From Candidatus Iainarchaeum sp. (lineage in GTDB: Archaea > Iainarchaeota > Iainarchaeia > Iainarchaeales > GCA-2688035), in contig JAFCCO010000005.1 in assembly GCA_017610175.1 (NCBI GenBank), forward strand, positions 1 through 64,000: a DNA stretch of 64,000 nt, written 5' to 3'. Shown piece by piece: positions 29,908 through 39,474 of this stretch; position 1 is the stretch's first letter, and each line of letters opens with the position of its first letter. Position numbers and translations under genes: made by a program. The notes under the pieces are model-generated. The model did not search any database, was not told the origin of the DNA, and saw only the letters and a program-made list of their open reading frames with translations.

Positions 29908-30773
29908 CCGTTGCGGCCCACGAGTTTGGGGTTAATTTTTCAAGGCGGCAGTACATGTTTTTTGCATTTGTCCTTCCGGCTCTTGTTGCATTGCTTTCAA
30001 TTTTTACTTCTGTGGCCGCTCCGCCTGTCTTCTTTGAGATGGTTGGCAACATAAGCGCACAGCACTGGCTTTTCCTTGTGCCGTCGGTTATTGCAATTAT
30101 TTTCAGCCTTTCAATTTTCCTTTCGGCAAATTATATGCTGCAGGGAATTGCCATTGAAAAGGAAAACAGGATAATGGAAGTTTTGCTTTCCTCAATTTCA
30201 TTCCAGCAGCTTTTGGTCGGCAAGGTCCTTGGCCTTGGTTTGCTTGGGCTTATTCAGCTTTCCACCTGGACCCTCACGGGCTTTATCATGCTTTTCTTTT
30301 CAACCCCTGCCCTTGCAAGCTTTGCTTTCCAGTCAGTCTTTTCGATTGAAACAATTCTTCTGTACCTGATATTCTTTATACTTGGCTATCTCCTTTATGC
30401 GACAATTCTTGCGGCAATCGGGGCCGTAATGGAGACAAGGGGTGAGGCACAGCAAATCGGCTCGCTCTTAACGGTCTTTGCGTGGCTTCCAGTTTCAAAC
30501 ACAATGTTTTTGCAGACTTATGTGGGAAGTGTTCTTTCAGGAATTCTTACGGTAATCCCTTTCACCGCACCTGTTGCTGTAATGATAAAGATTTTTACCG
30601 GAACCCTTACAATTTATGAGGCGGTTTTGAGCATAACTATTCTTGTAATAACAATTGCTGTAATTGTAATAATCACCTCCAGTATTTTCAGGGTTGAATC
30701 AATTCTCTACGGCAAAAGGCTTTCATTAAAGCAGCTTCTTCGGGTCATTGCAAAAAACCCAAAACTTCGCTGA
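29892..30773 (+). CDS. ABC-2 type permease
   Basis: Six or so TM segments; NatB-like EKENRIMEVLLSSISFQQLLVGKVLGL; overlaps ATPase gene. Confidence 0.85.
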   Translation: MGKILTVAAHEFGVNFSRRQYMFFAFVLPALVALLSIFTSVAAPPVFFEMVGNISAQHWLFLVPSVIAIIFSLSIFLSANYMLQGIAIEKENRIMEVLLSSISFQQLLVGKVLGLGLLGLIQLSTWTLTGFIMLFFSTPALASFAFQSVFSIETILLYLIFFILGYLLYATILAAIGAVMETRGEAQQIGSLLTVFAWLPVSNTMFLQTYVGSVLSGILTVIPFTAPVAVMIKIFTGTLTIYEAVLSITILVITIAVIVIITSSIFRVESILYGKRLSLKQLLRVIAKNPKLR

Positions 30774-30845
30774 ATTATTTGGCAAAATTTGCCCAGTTTT
30801 GTTTAAACGCAAGCTTTTTATATAACCGCGACTTTAGATTATACT

Positions 30846-31652
30846 ATGGGGCATTCCATAGTTGCGCTGACATTTGTGCTGGCGATTCTGATTGAAATGG
30901 CTTTGCCTTTGCTTTTGGGCCTTTGGGCAAAGAAGAAATTTGGCATTTCCTGGAAAGTGTTTTTCCTGGGTGCGTTCTTTTTTTCAATCACGCAGCTTTT
31001 CCGCATCCCCGTGCTGTGGCTTATTCAGCCCGGAATTCAGGCTTTTATTACCTCGTTTTCGCTTGGAACAATGCTGTATGCTGCTGGTTATGCCCTGCTG
31101 CTTGGATTGATGGTTGGCTTGTTTGAGGAGCCGGTCCGTTACCTTGTTTTTACAAGGGTTTTCCAGTGCAAAAAAGTCAAGTGCTCCCGCGAGAATGCAA
31201 TAATGTTTGGATTGGGTTGGGGTGGATTGCAGAGCATGCTGATTGCAGTAACCCTTATTTTTACGCTTTTTTCATACATCAGTGCAGTGCCTCTCACCAA
31301 TCATGACATGTTTGAAATAAGGCGTGATTACGGCAACAACATGTCTGATGCAGAGGTTGATGAAATAAAGGAAATGAAGGAACGCCTTTACAACACAGAG
31401 TCTGCTGACATAATTTTAAATGTTTTTGCCACAATTATGAATTTTGTGATGCAGGTTGTGTTCTGCGTACTGGTTTGCTTGTTTGTTTCAACAGGCAGAA
31501 AGGCTTACTTTGCGGCTGCATTTATGCTGCACTGGTTCTTTGAGTTCTGTTCCATTTTTATAATGACTGCGTTTGGCTTTTGTGTTTGTTGTGGGCTGAT
31601 GCTGGTGATTGCTGCCGCGAGCGTTGTGTTTGTCTGGAAAAAGATTAAGTAG
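30846..31652 (+). CDS. Multi-TM membrane protein, YhfC-like
   Basis: EEPVRYLVFTRVF, HWFFEF and TM pattern; archaeal TATA-like TTTATATAA upstream. Confidence 0.6.
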   Translation: MGHSIVALTFVLAILIEMALPLLLGLWAKKKFGISWKVFFLGAFFFSITQLFRIPVLWLIQPGIQAFITSFSLGTMLYAAGYALLLGLMVGLFEEPVRYLVFTRVFQCKKVKCSRENAIMFGLGWGGLQSMLIAVTLIFTLFSYISAVPLTNHDMFEIRRDYGNNMSDAEVDEIKEMKERLYNTESADIILNVFATIMNFVMQVVFCVLVCLFVSTGRKAYFAAAFMLHWFFEFCSIFIMTAFGFCVCCGLMLVIAAASVVFVWKKIK

Positions 31653-32544
31653 TCAGTTCCAGCCCTGTTTTTTGGTTTAATCCAAACAGTAGGTTCAGGT
31701 TCTCCACTGCCTGTGATGCCGCGCCCTTCATCAAATTGTCCAATGCCGAAACAATTGTAACGTTCTTTCCGTGAACCTCAAACCCTCCAACCAAACAGTT
31801 GGGTGTTTTTAACACCTGCTTTGTGGCCGGAGCGCTTTCACAAACACAGGTAAAGCTTCCCTTATAAAATTCCTCAAATTTTTCTTTAACTTCGGCCTGG
31901 CTCATTTCGCTTTTCAGCTTGATGTGTGCTGTGCACATTAGCCCGCGAAAAGCATTGACCACATGCGGCGTAAAGCAAAGTTCTGCATTCAGCACGTGCT
32001 GCATTTCATTCAAATGGTAGTGCTTAGCTATGTTGTATGCAATAATATTTTCCTCAAAATCGTATTTTGGGTTCTTTCCACCCCCGGAGTACCCGCTTAT
32101 TCCGTCAAACACAGCATAATCAATTTCTTCCTTTAAGGGATAGCTTGCAAGAATGCATGCTGTGGCATAGCATCCTGGGTTTGCTACAAGCTTTGCTTCT
32201 GCAATCTCATCTTTGAACGCTTCAGGCAGGCCGTATGTGTGGGTCAGGCGATGGTCCGCGCTCAAATCAATGACTTTGCATTTTAGTTTTTTTGCAATCG
32301 GCTTTGCTTTTCCGTGCGGGACCGCCAGAAAAACAACATCCATTTGATTCATTTCGGCCGTGTCCGGCTTGCTGAATTCGAGACCGCATTCAATCCCCTG
32401 AAATTTGTCTGAAACCTTTTTTCCGGCAAGCGAACCGCTTGTTGCCATTCCAAGCTCTACATTTTTGTGCTTTGCCAGAATATTTAGCAGGTTTTCCCCA
32501 ACATAGCCGGAAGCCCCTACGATTCCTGCTTTAATCATTTTCAA
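31645..32544 (-). CDS. argC: N-acetyl-gamma-glutamyl-phosphate reductase
   Basis: GIVGASGYVGENLLNIL; ANPGCYATACILASYPL; SGYSGGGK. Confidence 0.92.
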   Translation of the reverse strand: MKMIKAGIVGASGYVGENLLNILAKHKNVELGMATSGSLAGKKVSDKFQGIECGLEFSKPDTAEMNQMDVVFLAVPHGKAKPIAKKLKCKVIDLSADHRLTHTYGLPEAFKDEIAEAKLVANPGCYATACILASYPLKEEIDYAVFDGISGYSGGGKNPKYDFEENIIAYNIAKHYHLNEMQHVLNAELCFTPHVVNAFRGLMCTAHIKLKSEMSQAEVKEKFEEFYKGSFTCVCESAPATKQVLKTPNCLVGGFEVHGKNVTIVSALDNLMKGAASQAVENLNLLFGLNQKTGLELTT

Positions 32545-33646
32545 GGATCCCTTTAATTATTTTTGTGCCCTGCAGAATTTCTTTCCCCCCAATTGAAAGC
32601 GGAGGCAGGAAGCGCAGCAAATTTCCATGCATTGGATTCACCAAAGCGCCTTTTTTGGCGCATTCTTTTGCAACCGAATTTGCGTCCCCCTCTATTTTGG
32701 CGGCAAGCATTAGCCCCTTGCCCCTTACTTCCTTAATTTTTCCAATCTTTTCCAGCTCTGCCACGAAAAGTTCGCCTTTTTTTCCAACTCCCGGCATTAG
32801 TTCCTCTATTATTTCAATTGTTTTGAGTGCAACAGCGCAGCACACGCTGTTTCCGCCAAAGGTTGAACCGTGGTCTCCTTTCTCAAAGTCAATTCCGTTT
32901 CCTGAGATTACCGCCCCCATTGGCAGGCCGTTTGCAATCCCCTTTGCAATCGCAACTATGTTGGGCTTTACGCTTTCGTGCTGGAAGCAGAAGAATTTTC
33001 CTGTTCGCCCGTTCCCGCTTTGAATTTCATCCAGTACCAAAAGGGCTTCATTTTCCTTGCATATTTTTTCAACCTGCTTCAAATAGCCCTTTGGCGGCAC
33101 AATTATTCCCGCCTCTCCCTGGATTGGCTCAAGCAAAACCGCGGCCGTTTCCTTTCCAATCTTTTCAGCCAGCGCGTTCGCATTTCCAAATTCCACGTGT
33201 TCAAATCCTGGGACAAGCGGCTTGAATTTTTCCTTGTACTTTGGATTCCATGTTGCGGAAAGCGCGCCCAATGTTCTTCCGTGGAATCCGTTTTTCATCG
33301 CAATTATTTTTTGCTTGCCTGTGTGTTTCTTCGCAAGCTTTATTGCCCCCTCCACTGCCTCTGTTCCTGAGTTGCAGAAAAATACTTTCTCCAGCCCTGA
33401 AAGTGATGCAAGTTTTTCAGCAAGCTTTACCTCGTGCTCTGAGTGAAAGTAGTTGCTTGGGTTGATTATCTTGCTTGCCTGGCTTGCAACAGTTTTTACA
33501 ATTTCTGCGTTTCCGTGGCCGACCGAACAGGTTGCTATTCCTCCAATCAGGTCAAGGTATTTTTTTCCGCTTGAATCAAACACATTGCAGCCCTTTCCGT
33601 ATTCAAGGGTGATTTCCTTTGCATAGCAGTTCATCAGGTTGTTCAT
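32531..33646 (-). CDS. argD: Acetylornithine aminotransferase
   Basis: FCNSGTEAVEGAIKLAKKHTG; LVLDEIQSGNGRTGKFF; HGSTFGGN. Confidence 0.92.
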   Translation of the reverse strand: MNNLMNCYAKEITLEYGKGCNVFDSSGKKYLDLIGGIATCSVGHGNAEIVKTVASQASKIINPSNYFHSEHEVKLAEKLASLSGLEKVFFCNSGTEAVEGAIKLAKKHTGKQKIIAMKNGFHGRTLGALSATWNPKYKEKFKPLVPGFEHVEFGNANALAEKIGKETAAVLLEPIQGEAGIIVPPKGYLKQVEKICKENEALLVLDEIQSGNGRTGKFFCFQHESVKPNIVAIAKGIANGLPMGAVISGNGIDFEKGDHGSTFGGNSVCCAVALKTIEIIEELMPGVGKKGELFVAELEKIGKIKEVRGKGLMLAAKIEGDANSVAKECAKKGALVNPMHGNLLRFLPPLSIGGKEILQGTKIIKGILEND

Positions 33647-34893
33647 TTTTTCACCTGCAGTGTTTCCTTCAATGCCGCCGCGCATTCAACTGCGCCAAGC
33701 ACTTTTTTTTCACCAATCCCTTTCCAGTAAATGTTCCACTCTTCCTTTTTCATCATTCCGTCGCATTTCTCGGCATAAAACTTGTTCACTTCGTTTTCGG
33801 TTTTTGCTCTCCAAACAAAGCTTTTGTATTTTTTTTCAAGCTCGTCCCAAAGGCTTGTTCCAAGCCCTGTTCCCTGGCAGTGTTTTGCGACCGCAAATTT
33901 GTCAAGGTAGTTTAGGCCGTTTAGTTCCTTTATTACCGCAACACCCTCAAACCCTGTGTGAAAAAGCACTTCCTTAATTCCTGAATCAAAGTACCCGTCC
34001 ACCAGCTTTTTTCCAAACGAGTTTTCAATCAGCTGCTCAAGCTTCTTCTTTTCTTCCCCGCCTGCATTTGCGGTTGATTTGATTTCATAATTTTTGATGA
34101 ATGTTCCGCTTCCCTTAATTGTGAAGATTTCTTTGAGAAGATTTTCTGCGGAGGTGATAACCACTGCGCAGTCTGTTCCGCTTTCCAAAAATTCTTTCAC
34201 TTCCTTTATCTTGACAAGCATTCCACCTGAAACAAAATCAGGTGCTTCATTTGGGTGTGTGTTTAGGAATGGCAGTATTTCCCCTTTTTCATCCAGTATC
34301 CCGCCCGTTTCAGTAAGCAGGATAAACTTTTTTGCCTCAATTGCCTTCACCAGTTCTTTTGCCGCGGTGTCTGCGTTAATGTTTACTTTTCCGCATTCTG
34401 CTTTTCCAATCGGGCTGATTATGGGTGTTGCGTTTTTTGCAAAAACATTCTCAATCTTGTTGAGCTCAACTTGTTCTATTTTTCCCACGCGCCCGTATTT
34501 TTCAAGTGCCTTGCATTTGAATACAGGGCCGACTTTCTCAGCCTTTCCGCCCTTAAGGCATATTTTTTCCGCAAGTGTTCCTGCAATTTCCGCAAACACG
34601 CTTTCAATGACTTTCATGTCCTCTGCACTGGTTACTCTTATCCCATCAATTTTGTTTGCGCCTCCAAGTGCCTTGTTTAGCATTGGGCCTGCACCGTGAA
34701 CTATTGCGGGAAAGATTCCCATCTTGTTCAGGAATGCAATGTCCTCTGCGATAAGGTCAATGTGCGCTTTAAGTGTTTTCCCCCCGGCCTTTACAACTGC
34801 AAACTTGTCCTTTGGCATGTTTTTGTAAAGTTTCAGGAAAAGCTTGAATTCTTTTGTGCCTGTTTTTTCCATGAATTTGACTATTGTTTCCAT
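33643..34893 (-). CDS. argB: Bifunctional acetylglutamate kinase / N-acetyltransferase (NAGS/K-type fusion)
   Basis: Kinase half: VVKAGGKTLK, VHGAGPMLNK, NINADTAAKELVKAI, ETGGILDEKG; C-terminal NAT half: GLGTSLWDELEKKYKSFVWRAKTENEVNKFYAEKCDGMMKKEEWNIYWKGI; GGTGG ribosome site before ATG 34893. Confidence 0.82.
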   Translation of the reverse strand: METIVKFMEKTGTKEFKLFLKLYKNMPKDKFAVVKAGGKTLKAHIDLIAEDIAFLNKMGIFPAIVHGAGPMLNKALGGANKIDGIRVTSAEDMKVIESVFAEIAGTLAEKICLKGGKAEKVGPVFKCKALEKYGRVGKIEQVELNKIENVFAKNATPIISPIGKAECGKVNINADTAAKELVKAIEAKKFILLTETGGILDEKGEILPFLNTHPNEAPDFVSGGMLVKIKEVKEFLESGTDCAVVITSAENLLKEIFTIKGSGTFIKNYEIKSTANAGGEEKKKLEQLIENSFGKKLVDGYFDSGIKEVLFHTGFEGVAVIKELNGLNYLDKFAVAKHCQGTGLGTSLWDELEKKYKSFVWRAKTENEVNKFYAEKCDGMMKKEEWNIYWKGIGEKKVLGAVECAAALKETLQVKK

Positions 34894-34948
34894 TAAGCCC
34901 ACCTTTTTTCTCTACATAAGTGCTGTTCTGCAGCTTTAAATGCCTTAC

Positions 34949-34994
34949 GACCGAAATGGAACAAATTATACTTATTTGTCTGAAATGAAACAAA
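34949..34994. promoter_or_regulatory. Putative operator: two direct copies of a 17-bp motif GWCYGAAATGRAACAAA between divergent promoters
   Basis: GACCGAAATGGAACAAA 34949-34965 and GTCTGAAATGAAACAAA 34978-34994 (14/17 identical); each lies next to a TATA-like box (TTTAAA 34935-34940 minus; TTTTATT about 34998 plus). Confidence 0.55.
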
Positions 34995-35034
34995 GGCTTT
35001 TATTTGTTGCCCTGCATTACTTTTTTGATTCAAA

Positions 35035-35658
35035 ATGCCTTCAACAGCCGAACTCACCGAAAAGTTCATTTCAGAGCATCCCGCAATCAAGGACTGCCTC
35101 AAAAAGGGTCTGATTAATTACTCGGCCCTCTCCCGCTTTATTGCGGCTGAGTTGCCTAAAGGAACATCATCAGAAGCCGTTGCAATTGCCGCAATTCGTT
35201 TCCGTGACGGCATCAAGGACGAAAAGCGCGACCGTGAAATAAGCTCTCTTTTTCGCAGAAGCAATCTTGAGGTCAAGAACAATATCATGCGCTTTACAAT
35301 TGCCAAGCACATTTACCCCGACTCGCTTATCGATATCGAGCGCGAGGTCAAAAAGCACCGCTGGCTTTTCTTTGCAATTGAGGGAACCGAGACAATCACC
35401 TTGCTTGTCCAAAAGCAGTCCGCTCCCCTGATTCAGAAACGCCTTAAGTCATTTATTGTAAGCACAAAGAAAGACCTTTCATTAATCACCTTCACAAGCA
35501 CCGGCATTCAGGAAACCGAGGGGGCTGTTGCTTACCTCACAGGCCTCTTTTTCGAGAACGGAATTAATATTGAGGAATTCATGTCCTGCTATGATGACAC
35601 GCTGATTGTAATCAAGTCATCCAATGTGCCGCGTGCAATGACCTTCCTTAGCTTTTAG
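35035..35658 (+). CDS. ACT-domain protein with helical N-terminal domain; possible regulator
   Basis: N-terminal GLINYSALSRFIAAEL and C-terminal ACT-like LSLITFTSTGIQETEGAVAYLTGLFFENGINIEEFMSCYDDTLIVI. Confidence 0.6.
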   Translation: MPSTAELTEKFISEHPAIKDCLKKGLINYSALSRFIAAELPKGTSSEAVAIAAIRFRDGIKDEKRDREISSLFRRSNLEVKNNIMRFTIAKHIYPDSLIDIEREVKKHRWLFFAIEGTETITLLVQKQSAPLIQKRLKSFIVSTKKDLSLITFTSTGIQETEGAVAYLTGLFFENGINIEEFMSCYDDTLIVIKSSNVPRAMTFLSF

Positions 35659-36008
35659 GCAACGATTTTTGCAACAACACCTGCTGAAACCAGCAGAACC
35701 AGAATTATTGCAAAGTGATGAGCCCTCAAATAGAACTCAACCCTGTATTCCATATTGTGCAGCCACAAAGCAAAGTTTCTTAGCGCAAGCACAAAGTTAA
35801 TTGCCGGCCCGAAAACGTAGAGAAAAACCGTAAGCATGAATGAGGCGTAAACAATTCCCTCGTATGCAACCCTGTTGTCGGTTCTTACAACCTCTGCGGG
35901 GAGGTATTCTGCGAGAACCACAAGCATTAGGTATGTTCGCAAAGTAAAGGTGTCGACCTTTTCACCCCACCATCTTCCTAAACTATGCTTTACGCTGCGC
36001 TCTAACAT
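35655..36008 (-). CDS. Small membrane protein of unknown function
   Basis: Several hydrophobic segments; convergent with preceding gene. Confidence 0.6.
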   Translation of the reverse strand: MLERSVKHSLGRWWGEKVDTFTLRTYLMLVVLAEYLPAEVVRTDNRVAYEGIVYASFMLTVFLYVFGPAINFVLALRNFALWLHNMEYRVEFYLRAHHFAIILVLLVSAGVVAKIVA

Positions 36009-36157
36009 TCCTTTTCACCACTCCAAAAATATTTTTTTCCCAAAAATCAGCAAATTTCTGTTGGGAGTATCTTTGAAAGAAAAAAAGGTTTAAATAGCTT
36101 TGCCAACGTTTTGCCATTTGCCCCAAGTTTTTTATTCTGCAGTGCCCTATTTATAAC

Positions 36158-36814
36158 ATGGTGAGAATAGCATCGTTGGGTGTTGCTCCGGGTTTGCCGA
36201 CTTCAAGCAAGTGGAAATCAGCCCTCTTTGACCCGTCCACCGTGCTGCTTCTTTTCTCAAACCTTTCAACAATTTTCTTTGCGGTAACCCTTGGCTGGAG
36301 CCTCTTAACACTAATGTGGATTTACTGGATTCAAAGCGTAATTATTGGAATATTCAACTTCTTCAGAATTCTTTCACTCAAGGATTTTTCAACCAAGGGC
36401 TTTTACATTGGCGGGCGCCCTGTTTCATCAACAGCCTCATCAAAGGTAATAACTGCAGTATTCTTTGCATTCCACTATGGTTTCTTCCACTTTGGCTACA
36501 TGATTTTTTTACTTGCATTCAGTTTTGCGGGTTCCGAGATTGGGCTTGGGGCATTCAACTTTTCCGACATGGGTTACGTGGCGTTTGTTGCGGCACTCTT
36601 TTTTGCAAACCACCTGTTTTCGTTTTTGCACAATCTTTCCCGCGACCAGAAAAAACAGAACATCGGGCGGTTAATGATGTTTCCGTACTTTCGCATTGTC
36701 CCAATGCATCTTACAATAATTTTTGGATTGATGCTTGGCCCGGCAGCAATAATTCTGTTCCTTTTGCTGAAGACGGGTTCAGACCTTGGGATGCACCTTG
36801 TTGAGCACTCCTAA
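36158..36814 (+). CDS. Multi-TM membrane protein (DUF6498-like)
   Basis: LTLMWIYWIQSVIIGIFNFFRIL; FFAFHYGFFHFGYMIFLLAF. Confidence 0.6.
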   Translation: MVRIASLGVAPGLPTSSKWKSALFDPSTVLLLFSNLSTIFFAVTLGWSLLTLMWIYWIQSVIIGIFNFFRILSLKDFSTKGFYIGGRPVSSTASSKVITAVFFAFHYGFFHFGYMIFLLAFSFAGSEIGLGAFNFSDMGYVAFVAALFFANHLFSFLHNLSRDQKKQNIGRLMMFPYFRIVPMHLTIIFGLMLGPAAIILFLLLKTGSDLGMHLVEHS

Positions 36815-37464
36815 TTGCCTTTTATGGGAAACACTATGTTCAAATAGCTTGCGCGAATTGTGTGGTCCATATGGTTGAACTTGTCAATTTCTTTTCCGAG
36901 CAATTCGTTTACAATTAGTGTATTGTAAAGGTTTGCCGCCGCAAGAAGCTCACGCCTTCTTGGCGCAAGTGACAGGGGCACTGTTTTGATTCCCGCCTTG
37001 CCCTGGTTCTCAAGGGTTCTTGTAATGTCAGCCAACTCCTCCCCAATTTTTTTCCTTCTGCTTTTTTTCGCATTGCCCATAAGCAAGTCGGTGTAATCCA
37101 GAAGCTGTTTCTTCAAATCCATGAATACCTTGGCGGCTTCAGTGGTTTCAACCCGCCTGTTTGAATTTGTTAGCCTCAGAAGCTTTTTGACCCTGATTCT
37201 TTTTGCAAGAAGCTGCTTGAGCCTTTTTTTGGTCAGCGTATTGAGGCTAAGCGAGTCCACAATAAGGCCGTTCATTTCAATAATCATTGACGCCCTTGAG
37301 GGTTTTTTCTTGGTTTTCACAATCCGCTCTGCCGCATGGCCCCTAAGCGCCCTAATTAGTGGGCTGGGCCCAAAGTAAGTGGTTTGGCTGCGCACTTCGG
37401 TTACGGGGATTTTTCTTGGCGTGCCGCCCCTGCCCCCGCTTTTTCCCGGCTTCTTTGGTTTCAT
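36811..37464 (-). CDS. Basic protein of unknown function
   Basis: K/R-rich ORF, convergent overlap with neighbour. Confidence 0.6.
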   Translation of the reverse strand: MKPKKPGKSGGRGGTPRKIPVTEVRSQTTYFGPSPLIRALRGHAAERIVKTKKKPSRASMIIEMNGLIVDSLSLNTLTKKRLKQLLAKRIRVKKLLRLTNSNRRVETTEAAKVFMDLKKQLLDYTDLLMGNAKKSRRKKIGEELADITRTLENQGKAGIKTVPLSLAPRRRELLAAANLYNTLIVNELLGKEIDKFNHMDHTIRASYLNIVFPIKGN

Positions 37465-37559
37465 TCAATCTCCAAATAAGTTCTTGTGTTTTGGGTAATT
37501 TATTTGTTTCGCATTCCTTTTCGCAACTCTTTTTAAGCACTTAAGCCATTCTTTTTTTC

Positions 37560-37922
37560 ATGGCTGACTTCTTTGAGCACTCAAAGGCCTATGCTATGAG
37601 GCCGATGCAGATTCTTTCCGAACTTGAAACCGGCCTGAACGGCTGGCGCAGAATTCATCACGACGTTTCAGACAACTTAACAGTTCTCGTTTACCTAACC
37701 GGGATGTTTAGCGGGGCAGGATTCCTTGGCCTGTTTTCACACGGGGCAAGAAAGTCCCTTGTTTTAATCAAAATTGAAAAGCTTGACGACGAGCACTCAC
37801 GCGTTTACTCTGTTGCAGGCGGAACCGAAACACTTTGGGGCTTTGACTTTGGCAGGCACAGAAGAAACGTAATGCACGTTTTCAACACCCTTGATTCAAG
37901 ACGCGGCTATTCAGGGATTTAA
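37560..37922 (+). CDS. Hypothetical protein (120 aa)
   Basis: ORF with archaeal-like upstream region; no recognised family. Confidence 0.6.
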   Translation: MADFFEHSKAYAMRPMQILSELETGLNGWRRIHHDVSDNLTVLVYLTGMFSGAGFLGLFSHGARKSLVLIKIEKLDDEHSRVYSVAGGTETLWGFDFGRHRRNVMHVFNTLDSRRGYSGI

Positions 37923-37954
37923 CTTCTTTTTGCATCCCGATTCATTTGATTGAA

Positions 37955-38389
37955 ATGGATTTTAAAATTCGCCCAGCAACCGAGCAGGATCTTGCAGACT
38001 GTGCCCAAATTCTTTTGGACGAGTTTGGGAAGTTTGACAGGGAGTGGACCGCTGAAAAAGCAAACGAAGTGATTGGGGATCTTTTTGAGCGAAACAGGGG
38101 GCTGAATTTCTGCCTTGAACTTGACGGCAGAATAATTGGTGTTCTTTTCTGTTACGCCCACAAATATGTTAAGGGCAAGTATTTGAGGGTAATGGAATTT
38201 GCAGTTTCCTCCGAGTTTCAGGGCAAAGGGTTTGGCCTCAGGGCACTTGAGTTTATTGAAGAGTTTGCAAGGAAAAACGATTTCGTTGCCCTCACACTTG
38301 ACTCCCACGCAAAGCGACCTGCACTCAACTTCTACAAAAAGTTCGGCTTCAAGGAAACCGGATGGGTTTGCCTGGAAAAGGAACTCTAG
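37955..38389 (+). CDS. GNAT-family N-acetyltransferase
   Basis: IRPATEQDLADC; VSSEFQGKGFGLRALEFIEEFAR; LDSHAKRPALNFYKKFGFKETG. Confidence 0.88.
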   Translation: MDFKIRPATEQDLADCAQILLDEFGKFDREWTAEKANEVIGDLFERNRGLNFCLELDGRIIGVLFCYAHKYVKGKYLRVMEFAVSSEFQGKGFGLRALEFIEEFARKNDFVALTLDSHAKRPALNFYKKFGFKETGWVCLEKEL

Positions 38390-38465
38390 CGTTGCTCCCG
38401 GGCAGGCAGTCTGAAATTCAATTTCAGCCAAATGATTTAAATTGATTGGCTGCCAATTAATTATT

Positions 38466-38843
38466 ATGGCTGAAAGCATTCCTGATGAAATTACTCCCCT
38501 TAAGGGGATTAGGGAGAAGGATGTTCCAGTGGCAAAAATTAATGCATGCCTTGCGGATATTGAGCCAGGCTGCACTAATTTGAGCGCATTTGCAAGGCTT
38601 GGGGGCCTTTTTGGGTATCCTCTTGCGGCAAAGGCATATGAGCACGCTTACAGCCTTACCCAGCATGTGAATAATTACTTTCGCAACAACAGGCACTTTG
38701 AAAGGTTTAACGCAAACCAGTTGGGCCACGTTGTTTTTTTTGTTTCAAGAATAAACCGTTTTGAGGGTGAGGCCCCCACTGCAAAGGAGTTCGCTTTCCT
38801 CAACGAGCTTGTTACCGCGATGAAGAAAAAAATCGGGCAGTAA
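38466..38843 (+). CDS. Hypothetical protein
   Basis: ORF (ATG 38466) with coding composition, no recognised family. Confidence 0.55.
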   Translation: MAESIPDEITPLKGIREKDVPVAKINACLADIEPGCTNLSAFARLGGLFGYPLAAKAYEHAYSLTQHVNNYFRNNRHFERFNANQLGHVVFFVSRINRFEGEAPTAKEFAFLNELVTAMKKKIGQ

Positions 38844-38884
38844 TTGGCGGTTTGTTAATAATATTTCCGTTTCTCTTTCTTTGT

Positions 38885-39430
38885 ATGGTTCTTGTTCTTG
38901 AAGAAAAAGTCAAGTCCGATTTTCAGGGGACAATAATTGACATTGAAACAATTGGGGACTTTAACCGAAATTTTTCTGATTCAAGGCAGTATGCGCAGAT
39001 TGCCCCGGTCATTTTTGGATTCATTGACTGCAATGGATTGAAAATTTATTGCGCCAGAAGCATTCCCTCCGTTGAAAAGCTTCGCTCGAAAACAAGGGAC
39101 CTTTTGTTGGCGCTTGAGAAACCGTTTTATGCATTCAACTCCCACTTTGAGAAAGGGGTTCTGTTTCACAATTTGGGTGAAAGGGTTGAGTTTGAGCGCG
39201 AGCTCAACAGCAAAAAGTTTGAGGCAAAGAAGCGTGCCGTTAAAGAGCTTGATATCCAGCAGTACGATGACCCGTTCAACGACAACGGCTTGCTCTGCAA
39301 GTACGCGTGGGAGAAAGGGAATTTGGGTGACGCTATGGCCCACAACCGCGCATGTCTCCTGAAGGAAAAGGACATTTTGCTCAAGCGCGGTTTTAGGGAG
39401 CCCGAACCGCTTGAACTTGTTGGCAAGTAA
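38885..39430 (+). CDS. Putative DEDD-type 3'-5' exonuclease-like protein
   Basis: IIDIETIG (DxE), AFNSHFEKGVL and AMAHNRACLLKEKDI resemble Exo I/II/III motifs. Confidence 0.5.
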   Translation: MVLVLEEKVKSDFQGTIIDIETIGDFNRNFSDSRQYAQIAPVIFGFIDCNGLKIYCARSIPSVEKLRSKTRDLLLALEKPFYAFNSHFEKGVLFHNLGERVEFERELNSKKFEAKKRAVKELDIQQYDDPFNDNGLLCKYAWEKGNLGDAMAHNRACLLKEKDILLKRGFREPEPLELVGK

Positions 39431-39474
39431 TTCTTTGCAAATACTTTTTAATCTGATTTCAATCTAGTTCTGCC

